Source: Paramyrothecium sp. XJ0827 (lineage: Eukaryota > Ascomycota > Sordariomycetes > Hypocreales > Stachybotryaceae). Taken from it: a stretch of 64,000 bases of DNA. Positions 20,721-32,903 of this stretch are shown here, in pieces. The stretch lies in NCBI GenBank assembly GCA_020881915.1, contig JAJFPB010000010.1, positions 1,116,001-1,180,000 on the forward strand, in the 5' to 3' direction. The position numbers were made by a program, and so were the translations under genes. Within the stretch, counting starts at the first letter, position 1. Each line of letters opens with the position of its first letter. The notes under the pieces are model-generated. The model worked only from the letters and a program-made list of their open reading frames with translations, was not told where the DNA came from and searched no databases.

Positions 20721-22374
20721 CTACGCCGGCGTTATTGCGACGGTCTCTTTTTCTCTTTTGAAGATGACCGGGTTGTCCCAAGGATCGATGTCCCAGGACA
20801 GAGAAAGAGCCTCGTTAAAGTCCACCTGAAACCGAAAAAGATAATAGGAAGAATCCGCATTTCCACATCGCCCCCGTTTCCTAGACTCGTCGACCGTAAG
20901 CGCCCACTCAAAGACATCTCCGCAGAAACGCCGCAGCGCGTACGTTTGGCTTTCTAAGCATTGAAAGAGCGGCACGAGATGGATGGGTCCATCGGTGCTC
21001 AACGTGATTGTGATGGTGAACAAGCCCGCGTCAAGCGAGTAGTTCCCGAAGAAGGCCGACAGATGACGTGGTTCCGAAATAGGGCATGCAGCGCGCATTT
21101 TGTCCAGGTCGCTAAACATCATGTCATATGTCTGAAGATTACGACGGCTTGCCGCATCTGCCAGCTCGGCATAATTGTGCCCATTGTCAGTTCCGAGAAG
21201 AGCCTGAATCATGGTGTGCGCTATCCAGTCGGCGGCGTGGCTGGTACCCATCGAATTCGTGAGTACAACCACGGCAGAGCCGAGCTCCGGGAACAGAGCA
21301 ATGAATTACTAGTACCCTACGGTGCTTCCGTAGTGGCAGGCCATGAGCGTCTTTTCGTCTGGCGACCCGAGCACTGGGTTCTCGTCAAACGGCCAAAGAA
21401 ACAAATTCTCCCCCACAGCCAGGCAGGGGAGCCGTGCGCGCGTCCAACCGAGTCCGTACGACTGCTCAGCACGGGACTTATTGTGCACAGTAATCTGATT
21501 GCTGAGGGTGAAGTCCACCTCTTTGATAAAAGACCGAGGACTGGGTCCATTTGATCCATGTGCCGACTGCAGCATGTTGGTAGCCCAGCTCAGCATGTCG
21601 TGAAGACTTGAGTAGATCACCCAGAAGCTTCGAAGAAGGTGTCTTTAAAGACTTGGAGATTGGGGAGACGAAAGGCCGATCCGTCGGACAGCCCGGCATG
21701 CGGGCCGGCGAGTTGTGTAGACGCGAAGTCGCCTGGGCTGAAGGAGGTAGTGCGCATGCCGAGCGGCTTGAAAATTTCCTTGCCCATGAACTCCTTTATC
21801 GGTATCTGCGCGACCTCCTCGATGACGACACCTGCGAGCGAGTAGCCCCAGACGAAGTATACCCAGGTCGACCTGATAGGTGCGGAGACGGGAAAGTGAT
21901 TCACGAGCGAGAAAAGACTGCTCTTGGGCAGAAGCATGTCACCGTCTCCTTGGAATGCCCGGCTCATGGCGCCAAGGCCCGAGAAGCCAGTGCGGTGAGA
22001 TATAGGTTGTCGGCGACATTCAACGACTCAGCGATGTCTGGGTCGTCGTGTTTGAAGGTGGGAAGCACCGCGCGAACCGGCGTGTCCCACGACAGCTTGC
22101 CGTCGTCAACAAGCTGGCCGATGGCCGCTGCGACGAAGGCCTTGGTGAGAGACCCGATGCCGTACACAGTGTCGGCAGTAACAGGCGAAACCGGGTCCAG
22201 ATGTGCATAGCCATAATTGTGTATATGAAAGATTTCACCGTTGTGTACCACACCGACGGAAACCCCCGGCACGCCGGTGGAGTTGCAGATGGCGTCGACC
22301 CGAGCGTTTGCCTGGACGAGGTGTCTCCGTACTGCGGCGTCTCGGGTAGATGCGGGAGACGATGCGATGCGCAT
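20721..22374 (-). pseudogene. Serine beta-lactamase-like hydrolase, multiply broken
   Basis: The minus strand encodes most of a class C beta-lactamase/LACTB-type serine hydrolase. The nucleophile motif is SLTK in GIGSLTKAF, with PGVSVGVVHNGE before it. The later part reads YFVWGYSLAGVVIEE, then FKPLGMRTTSF, and after the lesions AVVVLTNSMG and a C-terminal lipocalin-like region. At least three lesions interrupt it: a shift near 21998-22006 (ADNLYL runs out of frame while the next frame gives SHRTGFSGLGA), a shift at about 21617-21622 where a GGG run seems one base short, and tandem stops TAG-TAA at 21306-21311 that could be CAG-CAA mutated. The putative ATG at 22374 sits beside a purine-rich repeat. 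No product is expected. Confidence 0.82.
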
Positions 22375-23111
22375 GCACAGCGACCGTGGAAGAGAAAGAG
22401 GATGAGAAAGAGGACGAGAAAGAGAACAAGAAAGAGACTGAGAAAGAAGATAAGAAAGAGAACAAGAAAGAGGATAAGGATGAAGACGAGAATGAAGACG
22501 AGAATAAAGACGAGATTAAAGACAAGAATGAAGACAAGAATGAAGACGAGAATGAGGAAGAGAAAGCCTGGGGGCCCAACACTCGGCAGCTGGGAACACC
22601 ACCTGCGCACCGATTACCTGCGCACCCCCTTACAGGTAGGTACCTAACTGAAGATGCTGGGCACCTACCGAGGCAGGTAGTAACTTGACGTTTGTGTTAC
22701 CAATAGAATAACTCAAACGCCTATCCGAGTGAGATGGCCCATGAGATATGACCCCTGCTGTGATGTAGTTGCAGTACGATGGCTGGAGCACAGCACCTGG
22801 CTTGATTGAAAACTGACTGGGGGGATGCTGCCTATCCAAGAGAGAGGTAGAGAAGCAGGGCAAACCTACCGTTATTTGTCACAGCTTCACGCAAACGGAC
22901 ACCCTTTTTCTTTCAATACTCAAATACCTCTATTTATTCATCTTACCTCTTGCTTCATGAGTAACCTAACATTTAGCTCATCGGTAATGACTAGTCGCCG
23001 TGGATCTGTGCAAACTCGGCAACGACGTTTCTGGTTCCTGGCAATAACCTGGATTTCTCCTCGGTCTAAACCAAGGTATCGTCTATACCTAGCGAGCCGA
23101 CTCATGCAGGC
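22375..23111. other. Intergenic with purine-rich tract, between divergent genes
   Basis: The interval holds the divergent promoters of the beta-lactamase pseudogene and the SDR gene. It contains the polypurine repeat (22388-22566) and an AGGTACCT palindrome at 22638-22645. Plus-strand frames across the purine tract are Lys/Glu-only low complexity and are not called as genes. Confidence 0.55.
22388..22566. repeat. Polypurine low-complexity tandem tract
   Basis: About 180 nt of almost pure A/G on the plus strand, built from degenerate units such as GAGAAAGAG and GAAGACGAGAAT with a 6/12-nt period. The strand asymmetry is extreme; such tracts can form triplex DNA and often expand or contract by slippage. 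Confidence 0.85.
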
Positions 23112-23981
23112 ATGGCACGTACAGAACGCAACGTCGATGGCAAAGACCCTTTAATAGGACATGTCGCTCTTGTGACCGGTGCCGGTAGGGGCATCGGACG
23201 GGCTACCGCTTTGGCGTTCACCGAGGCCGGGGCCAACGTGGCTTGCCTGGCCCGGACCGAGGCAGAGATCAGTGCCGTCGTGGCGGACATCAACCGGCGC
23301 GGTGGCCCGCAAGCCATGATGGTTCCGGCCAATGTGGCATGCACTGCCGAAATTGACCGAGCCGTGGCCAGTGTCAGCTACAAGTTTGGTAAGATCGACA
23401 TACTCATCCACAACGCAGGTTTGGACCGCATTGGCTCTGTTGTGGACGAAAAGGACTTTGCGCGCTGGTGGCACGTCTTTGAGGTCAACATGATTGGCCC
23501 TGCTGCACTGATCCATCGCGTCATGCCGGGTATGGGTGACAGGGGCGAAGGCATTATCGTCAACATCGGCAGCCGCAACGCTGTTCGCAATTATCCTTAC
23601 ATGACTGCGTACTCGGCGTCCAAAACCGCACTTCTCCGCTTTACCCAGTGTCTAAGCCTCGAAGCCGCCCACGCCGATGCCAGTATCGGCTTGTTTTACT
23701 TGAACCCCGGAGATGTCGACACGTCACTAGCGACAGGTGCCTACGACCCTGCCGAGCCTGAGCGGTCGCGATCCCTGCGCTCAATGGTCTCCGATTTGGA
23801 GGCGAAAATGAGGAACGCAGGCTACAGCTCGTCGGCTCGCGCGGCCGACATGGGTGTCAGGCTAGCAGTGGAGGAGGACGCGAAGCTTCTAAATGGAATG
23901 TATCTTGAAGCTACTCGGGATCTCCAAGGCCTGATTGCTGAAGCAAGGATCAAAGCTGGCTTCCATACTCCTCGGTACTGA
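23112..23981 (+). CDS. Short-chain dehydrogenase/reductase
   Basis: A single-exon 289-aa SDR from the ATG at 23112. It has the cofactor motif TGAGRGIG near residue 22, HNAG for the family NNAG motif, and the catalytic set Ser in NIGSRNAV and Tyr/Lys in TAYSASK. NPGDVDT follows in the usual place. Arg rather than Asp soon after the second strand (CLARTEAE) suggests NADP(H) preference. The substrate is unknown. The gene is intact and the NB-ARC remnant begins about 30 nt after its stop codon, so that relic may have landed or survived directly behind it. Confidence 0.9.
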   Translation: MARTERNVDGKDPLIGHVALVTGAGRGIGRATALAFTEAGANVACLARTEAEISAVVADINRRGGPQAMMVPANVACTAEIDRAVASVSYKFGKIDILIHNAGLDRIGSVVDEKDFARWWHVFEVNMIGPAALIHRVMPGMGDRGEGIIVNIGSRNAVRNYPYMTAYSASKTALLRFTQCLSLEAAHADASIGLFYLNPGDVDTSLATGAYDPAEPERSRSLRSMVSDLEAKMRNAGYSSSARAADMGVRLAVEEDAKLLNGMYLEATRDLQGLIAEARIKAGFHTPRY

Positions 23982-24007
23982 CTGTTTCCTTGACATGTTG
24001 ACCATGA

Positions 24008-25100
24008 TTCAGAGCCCGGTTGGCTGCTTATCATCGACAACAATGATGGCGATCCGTCTTTGCTAACACAATTCTGGCCGCCCTGCAGCCACGGCTCTCT
24101 ACTGCTGACTTCACAAAGAGCCGATCTTGCGATGCGTGTCAGTGAATCTCTTGCTCTCTAGCCATTTGACGAAAAGCAAGGGTCCAAACTTGTCATGAGA
24201 TACTTGCCCGGTGGAGGAGATGCCATCCAGACCCCGATCGCGGGGGAACTTTCAAGAGAGGTCGACGGTCTTCCTCTGCTCCTAGTCGGCCTTGGAGGAT
24301 TCCTCTCACACAGCTTCACCACTCTCATCGAAGTATTGAACATCTTGCGCTGCCATCGGACATCGAACTACCGTGATTTATTATCGAACAATCTCACCCA
24401 GTCGGCTGCCTTTATGTATGAACGGCCTGTCCAGCTTGTGTTTCGTATGTCCTTAGATCGTCTCCCCAAAAATGCCCGTCAAATCATCGATGTCATGTCA
24501 ATGCTCTCGCCCGAGGAGATCCCAGAGGCTTTACTCTACGAAGACACTCCAAGGTCCTTCGATGGGCGTGGCTCCGCTTCCAGCAACCTTATGTGAGCAT
24601 ACCTGACACCCCACATTCGTCGTCTTGTTGCAATAACTCGGTAGCTAATAGTGCTATGTAACTCTGTTATCTGGTCAGATAAGACAGGAGCTGGCAATAC
24701 GACACCTAATTGAGGTTCAAACGCAAAGCTCCAATGTTTTCTACTCAATGTATCGATCGGTCCAGCGATCCATCATACGCACCATGGATGAGCAGGAAGG
24801 GCGACGGCAGATTGTGTTTGACAAGGCTGTTCGCCTCATTTCATGCAAACTCCCCAAGTATTCCCCGATCATGGTGCCACGTCTCCCAAATTTCACGTCT
24901 ACAACACGTACATCCTTCATATCATGAGCTTGCACAAGGCCTACATCGGGTCTCAACCGCATATATCACTGCTGTGAGTTGTCAGGTGTTTTGGCAGAAA
25001 AGACAGACCTGCCCGACTCATGCTCTCCACTTAGACCACATCGTAGTCGAGTGCACCCACTTAAGCCGAGGCGAAGCCGAGGGAATATGCCGTGAACTCT
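24008..25100 (+). pseudogene. NB-ARC (STAND/NLR-like) gene remnant
   Basis: A degraded piece of a fungal NB-ARC protein. The frame gives a Walker-B-like WLLIIDNNDGDPSLL, then GSLLLTSQRAD, a TAG stop, then PFDEKQGSKLVMRYL and REVDGLPLLLVGLGGFL (the GLPL motif). After further stops and shifts the winged-helix-like region can still be read (SMYRSVQRSIIRTMDEQE and FDKAVRLISCKLPKYSP). The P-loop end is missing and no repeat domain remains. In fungi such genes act in non-self recognition and programmed cell death. The TAG before PFDEK replaces a codon that is usually Lys or Gln. The right boundary is approximate. Confidence 0.75.
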
Positions 25101-25965
25101 AGGAGGCATTGGACAGGATCAGCCCCTACTTCAAGAAGGAGGTGGTGCGACTGTGGCCCCCGACTTGACCCGTGGTGTAACACTAATGCAGGGGCCTGAA
25201 CGCTCCAGTAAGAGGACCCGTCTCCCCACAATTCTAGAGGGGCCGCCCCCAAAGGACCATTCCGTGAGCAGTAAGGGGCGCTGTGAACAAGGTTGGAAGC
25301 CGCCTCCGTTCTAGAATGGATGAATGGAAGTGTTGCTGGTTTGTGGCATTTCTAGAAAGGACAAGATTGCCTGGGGAATTTGTTAATCTCGGCAGAGCAG
25401 GGACGTCAGCCCCCGGATCTCGGCAGCATGTCTGCATCATGTTTTTTGTTCTTGTAAGCCGACCTCAGCTGAGCTGTTGTGCACCGAAGATGCAACGCTG
25501 GAAGTGGAATTGTTTGCACATGTTTCGCCAGGTGAGGAAATGACCGCTTGGCGAGTCCCTGTATTGTGTTGTGTTTAGCTTTAGATCAGTGTACCTCGGA
25601 GTACCTGGCGTTCCCCAGCCTGGTCCGCCAGCCGAAGTAGCGGAAGGTTCCTGCTGTCTCCTGTCGATCAGCCGGCTCAGCCTATGGATGGTCCGCCTCC
25701 CGAAAATCCAAAATCCAAAAACCTAATCCCAGTCCCCCTGTTTTTAGGGGCCCAGCAGCCAGATCAGGTACCTGCTATTAACCTAAAATAAAGTGCAGAG
25801 CGCCGTACCGACGGACAGTTGCACCTGGTGCTGACAACACGAGAACCATGGACCTCCGTCTCCATCTCCGTCTCCGCCCTCTTCCTCTTCTCATCATGTC
25901 CTTGTTTCTTGCTCTTCCTTTGTCTCCTTTCGCAGTCCGCCGTGCCATGTCCCCTCGTCAATGTC
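25101..25965. other. Intergenic upstream of GH47 mannosidase
   Basis: No gene is called. The interval should contain the GH47 promoter and leader; the last 120 nt are pyrimidine-rich with repeated CTCCGTCTCC units. An AGGTACCT palindrome is at 25766-25773. Confidence 0.5.
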
Positions 25966-27799
<1,834 letters not shown>

Positions 27800-28273
27800 A
27801 CAGACGACTCCAACGGTACAGTCCTGGTGAAAAGAAGCATAGGCGTACCGTTGTGCTTGTAGATGATTTTGTTTTTCCAAGCATTTGCATTAACCGGCAG
27901 GGAAGCCCGGAATACCATGATCAGTGTTGGCTATATGGGCCCGAGCGAGTAATTGGGCACAGCGAGACGTGTTGCATAGCGTCTGGTCCTCAGGATGCTT
28001 TTATGAAGCCGGATGGAGTAATGCATAAGCATATCTGCTCCCAAGAAGGACCGGTCACTTCCTTCAGCACTTGAGTTATTAGCGACATCGTCACAATAGA
28101 CTACAACATTTAAGTGCTTGATGTCACAAGCGTGAGATCAAAACTGCGTTTCATCATGCCTAACCAATGAATCAGTGCCTGCTGCGTCTATTCTATCATG
28201 CCGTGGGTGAATCCTTCGTAACGTGGTCATAAATAGCTCGTCCATCACCCCCCCCCTCCATTCCAAAAAGCGC
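27800..28273. other. Intergenic between convergent GH47 and FSH1-like genes
   Basis: Both flanking genes end here, so it holds two 3' UTRs. No other feature is seen. Confidence 0.5.
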
Positions 28274-29050
28274 TCAAATGATGTCGGCCTCCTCGGCCAT
28301 CTCCAGAATCCTGTCCACGACAGCCGTCACGTCCTTCGTCTTGATCGGCAGCCTGTGGTCGCCGTCCCACTCGACCAGGCGCACCGACCCCGGCTTGGCG
28401 TACTGCGCCCTCATCCTCCGGTGGGATTCCAGGTCCGGGTCCTTCAGGCCCAGAACGTGCAGCGTCGGCGTGGTGACGGCGTGCTCGCCCCGGCCGTCAG
28501 CGGGCCAGTCGTCAAAGGCCAGCGCCATGCGGCCCGGCTCGGCGACGTGCCGCAGGGGGTCCAGCCGGCGGTCCAGGCGCACCACGGGGGGCCCGCCGGC
28601 CATGAGGACGCCGAAGCGGAACGCGGTCAGCGGGGTGAGTCCCCGGGCGGCGGCGCGCTCCTGGCACCACAGCAGGCTGGCGGCGAGCTTGGCGCCCTGG
28701 GAGAAGCCGAGGACGCCGACCCAGGGGCCCGAGGCGCCGTGGTCGGCCGAGTCGCGGCGCATGGCGGCCTGGCAGGCGTCGAGGATGCGCGCCGAGGCCA
28801 CGTCGTCGTCCATCTCGGAGTGCCCGGACAGCCAGGGCAGCCAGCGGAAGAAGGGGCCCTGATCGCCGTAGACGGCGACGATGGTCTTGTGCGGCGCGCA
28901 GGGGAAGGGGGCGTCGACGAAGACGAGGCGGAAGTAGGGCTTCAGGCGGGTGATGATGGCGCGGCACTGCATCTCGAAGACGACGGCGTTGACGCCGCCG
29001 CCGTGGAGGCAGAGGATCCGCGGGTGGTGGAGGGTGGAGGGGTCGGGCAT
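28274..29050 (-). CDS. FSH1-family serine hydrolase
   Basis: A single-exon 258-aa alpha/beta hydrolase. It opens with RILCLHGGGVNAVVFEMQ, typical of the FSH1 family. The nucleophile elbow is GFSQGAKLAASLL, the acid is in LGLKDP and the catalytic His in WDGDHRLP near the end. Family members include yeast FSH1-3 and polyketide-releasing esterases such as LovG; no polyketide synthase is present in this window, so a general esterase role is more likely. GC-rich codon use is much stronger than in the neighbouring AT-rich desert. A TATATAT element lies about 96 nt upstream. Confidence 0.92.
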   Translation of the reverse strand: MPDPSTLHHPRILCLHGGGVNAVVFEMQCRAIITRLKPYFRLVFVDAPFPCAPHKTIVAVYGDQGPFFRWLPWLSGHSEMDDDVASARILDACQAAMRRDSADHGASGPWVGVLGFSQGAKLAASLLWCQERAAARGLTPLTAFRFGVLMAGGPPVVRLDRRLDPLRHVAEPGRMALAFDDWPADGRGEHAVTTPTLHVLGLKDPDLESHRRMRAQYAKPGSVRLVEWDGDHRLPIKTKDVTAVVDRILEMAEEADII

Positions 29051-29145
29051 GGCGGGAGAGGGGGAAGGAGGGAAGAGGCTCGGTGGTAGTGGTTGTGAGG
29101 ATGGGTGAGTGAGTGTGAATGTGAGTGTGGTTCAAGTACGGTCCG

Positions 29146-29152
29146 TATATAT
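29146..29152 (-). promoter_or_regulatory. Candidate TATA box for FSH1-like gene
   Basis: ATATATA on the minus strand, about 96 nt upstream of the start codon at 29050, inside otherwise GC-balanced sequence. Confidence 0.45.
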
Positions 29153-30675
29153 CGTGGTGGGGAGACAAGGGTGGGTGAGGAAGCGGGACGCCTCGATAAG
29201 GTGATGGGCGCTGTTCAGACAGGAGGAACAGGATCCAGGGCAAGGACTCTCTATTAGATAAGCTACAAAAGAAGAATCATTGTGACAAATAATAACAAGT
29301 TCTAACTCATTGATTTTCGCTGAAATTTCAAGGGAGAAAAAGAGCTGGCGAATTATTAACAGACCGGCTAGCATTCCGAGTGGTGTATGGCACAGATAAC
29401 AGATGCAAGTTCGGAGGGTTTTCTGAGCGTCGCAACGCCAGGTCAGCACGTCGCATGCAGCGCAGGTCGACTATACTAGGTATGTCTTTACCCCCCCGGC
29501 CCGCTGGGCTTGATCGGCTTCCGAAGGCTGACGTGTGCCTGGCTCGAGATTTGACACCATGCATCTGAGATCATCAATACTGCCCTCTCGGATGTTCCGC
29601 CGAGACTGAGAATTTTTTCCTTGCGCAAACCTTCCCTTCGGTTCGTGGTTTAATTACAGTGTATCGATCAGGGAAATCCCGGATAGATGTCTGGTATTCA
29701 GTGTTTCCCCTTCTGTGTATGGGCAGCATAGAAACTGTCCATCTTAAGGAGGAGCACGGCGGTTAGTTCAGCGATTGTGGTAGCCTACATATACATCTTC
29801 CTAGAGTAGTAGGCCGTCCATCGCATTCGTCAGCGAGACAAGTGAAGAGCGTGACTGCTTGTATTGACAAGATGCTGACCGCCACCTGTAAGCGACGTGA
29901 AAGACCGCCTTCTGGCATGAGTAGGACGGTATAGCCATAGATTTCTTCTGAACAGTTTATTGCGTGCTATGACAACCAGTTCGACCCAATCCAAACAGCG
30001 AGCCTTTTCATGAGAAAATCATGGAGAAAAAGATTTGAATATCTATATTATTTTATGACTGTTCGTCTGCCATTAATTAAGATTGAAATGAACCCATCCA
30101 CCATTATACAGTTGCCCGCACGGAACAATATTCACCGCCCTTCATTGGGCACTGGACCGTTAATAAGAGACATCTGTCTCTCTGTAGTACGTCAGCTTTA
30201 TACAAGCCTTATACTGTAGGAGCGCAATAAATACGCATTTTTCTGTCGAGTCGGAAAGACACGGGAAGATAATAAAAAAAAAATAACTTGCACTGGGGTA
30301 GTTAACAAAATATGCCATTAAAATATGTCCAGCTTTTTAGGCCCCTGTAAAGATTTTTTCCCTCCAACCTACGAACAACATACAAATTTCTTTTAAGTTC
30401 GTACGGTACATCAGAACTGCTGTAAAATATCCGCCATGATGGTATGTGGGTGAGTCAGATTTTGAAGATAGACAGACCAGTGCAGCTCAAGTATTAAATC
30501 ACATTAACCAGTAGGCGTGAATGCTCTCCTCTCCATCTCTTCGTAGATTAGATGCTTCTCATTTGTCCACCCTTCTGCATTTTGCCCAAGATAGTCCGTC
30601 AAGGGCGCCTCAACCTGGTCACATAGGCTCTTAGAAGTATTTGAACAACGAGTTTCGCATCGGTAACACCGACAG

Positions 30676-30834
30676 GAATCATCTTCAGCCAATAATCAGG
30701 CAACTCAATTCCTAACAAACCCGCCGGGTTATATCCTTATCAGTGTCATTTCTGCCGTTGGTGGCTTACTTTCGGCGTAGACACTGGCATTGTTGGCCCC
30801 TTTACCGTCATGGAAGACTTTACGCAACTTAATT
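30676..30834 (+). pseudogene. Sugar (hexose) transporter N-terminal scrap
   Basis: A short relic of an MFS hexose transporter. One frame reads NPPGYILISVISAVGGL; after a one-base shift the next frame reads FGVDTGIVGPFTVMEDF, the conserved first-helix motif of fungal hexose transporters. A stop follows within a few codons and no further helices are recognisable downstream. The match is short, but the FGVDTGIVGP motif is specific. Confidence 0.65.
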
Positions 30835-31894
30835 GATACTACTCTATTTCAAGTTCTTTTCACTAATGCTCATAGTTATTACGCCTGGGTTTGATCCAAA
30901 ATTGTTATGAATTTCGGTTTATTGGAAAAGCGCCTCTATTAAGAAGAAGACTAACGAATTACTAGAAATTAACATTACAAAGATAAATCATCTGATGAGA
31001 TTTTGTACTTAACCGAGCAAATAATCTGCCATTATCTTCATGGACCAAATTATTTAACCATTTCACAGGTAATGGGGCGAAGAGAGTACCGAAATATGAA
31101 GCATCTCTGCCGCTGAATTTTAGCCTCACATTGCATGTAATAACATTGTATATTCAGAAAGTGCCGTATGAGACCTGATAAGGTAACTTAGTTAAAGGAG
31201 AATATTGTGGAGGAGAGAGCCATGTCTTCTTGAATGCTCGGACTCTAAGTTTTGCCTGAAGTCTGGCTTTTGCTTTCCAGGGGAAGTCTTTGAACTGGCT
31301 AGGTAGTACCGAAGCAGCACATGAGCATCAAATACCGGAGTAATGGGGAACCCAGTATGCTAAACAAATTCATGCGTAAAGACCCGAAGAGATAAGATGC
31401 AACATCATCAGCAAGGTGGCGAATCTTGTATTTTCAGGGCACTTCTTGTAGCTACAAACCAAGTATCACCTATACAGATGCAAAATATCCTTCATCCGGC
31501 TTACCTAACGCATAATGAAGTAGGAATGGCGGCTTTTTATAGCAAAGAAGTTTCCCACTTACTGGTCAATTGATTGCTCGGCCAGCCCCATTTTAGTAGT
31601 AGGCGCATTACGATACGTTATCCGTGATCAGCTTAATAAGATGGACCTGTAGGCACTCAAAATCTATGAACTGCGAATCATATCATTGCTTTGTTCCTGG
31701 CTCAGTTACATCCTCCGAGTTGACAATGGAGAGTAAGGGTCAAAAGATATAAGCGAGTACAGTTGGCTAAGTACGCTGTGACTATCCATTATAGACTCGC
31801 CTGCAACTTTTTCTCGCGTATTTTATTGTTCCTTTACCCCCTCGTTACATAGTTCATTCTCTAATCCGGGAAGTAACGCTAATTCAAGGAAACC

Positions 31895-32175
31895 TCACTG
31901 CTGTGTTCCCTTGTTGAAAGAAGCGTTGAATTCGTCGATGGCCTTCTGGGCTTTCTCTATCCTCAATCTCTTTACCAGCTCTGCAGAGTTCTTGTTGAAG
32001 GCAAGCCCCTCCGAGGCAATGGGGACTGAATTAACATACGCCTGCATAATTGCAGGCATGGACTTTTCAGCACTAAAATTGCAACAGGGAATAAGCATAA
32101 TCGAAACACTTCGTTGCTACGACTTGACACGTACCGATTACCATTCCAGTTACCTGCTTGGCCAGTGGTGGACAT
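31895..32175 (-). CDS. Small orphan protein, 72 aa
   Basis: Two exons (32135-32175 and 31895-32072) with a 62-nt GTACGT...TTTTAG intron give 72 aa. The spliced frame is MSTTGQAGNWNGNR joined to AEKSMPAIMQAY, ending in FNASFNKGTQQ. The C-terminal half is a charged, probably amphipathic helix (ELVKRLRIEKAQKAIDEF). There is no signal peptide, membrane span or cysteine pattern. I do not recognise the family. Good splice sites and a clean join support a real gene, although it stands alone at the edge of the AT-rich desert. It could also be a fragment of a larger decayed gene. Confidence 0.5.
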
Positions 32176-32903
32176 GTCGCTTAGTTGTTGCGAAGAAGCC
32201 CACGCCTGATGTTGTCTGCTGAGCTGAGAGCTTAGAGAATAATGAGGGAATGGAAAGTACGTGTTTCAGTTGAAAAGAAAATGAAGAGCTGGTGCTTGTA
32301 GAACTATGCTATCGAGAAAACACGCTTCATTTATGGCCCCATACCACAACAGATTTTGTCAACCGAAGCATGGTAGTCTTGACAAAATCTGTGGCCCGGG
32401 TTGAAAGTGCAATTGAACAGCCAATTACATACAGATACTGTGATTTAATGTCTGGCCAGACAATAGTGCATCTCAATCTTCATGATATGGCGAGTGAATT
32501 ATTGATTTCTATTGACATCCTAATTATAGTTTCGTAGTAGTTCAAAATATTGAGGATGCCGTGTATCTCAAAACGAAGCCAATGCCCTCTCATTGAGCTA
32601 ATGTGGATTCCTTGCTCTCGGAATTTGATGTGGTATGGCTTGCGTGACCAATCATATCCTGAGCAAGGCACATGATAGCTGGGTTTGCATCAACCAATAG
32701 AAAAGTATACGAAGATTGGTGCCTAAAAGGGTACAAGGTACTCAGGTGACAAAATCTGGCAGTCTGGAAACCCTGACCCAGGTCGCATCATCGCTCTCTC
32801 CGGTCATCGCCCCTGAGAGATTGCTTCTTCCTCTTTCTTTTTCAAAAGCACGAGTAAGATAGTAAGGTAGCTTTCCTCATTGTATCCCACTAGACGTGTC
32901 AAA
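32176..32903. other. Intergenic, divergent promoter of orphan and Clr5-ankyrin genes
   Basis: Between two divergent starts. No gene is seen. A GACAAAATCTG string occurs in both orientations around 32350-32390, giving a short inverted repeat. Confidence 0.5.

Larger units (their letters stand above)
29051..31894. other. 2.8-kb AT-rich gene desert
   Basis: After the FSH1-like promoter, this stretch becomes clearly AT-rich and has almost no open frames of any length, unlike other gaps here. The only recognisable coding trace is the sugar-transporter scrap at 30676-30834. The composition suits an old, mutated repeat or relic zone. Confidence 0.6.

Noticed and set aside
22048..22688. Lys/Glu-rich plus-strand frames across the purine tract
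   Set aside because: They arise from the purine repeat and from the antisense of the beta-lactamase-like gene.
28223..29089. 288-aa plus-strand frame opposite the FSH1-like gene
   Set aside because: Antisense shadow of a GC-rich gene; the minus strand has the hydrolase motifs.
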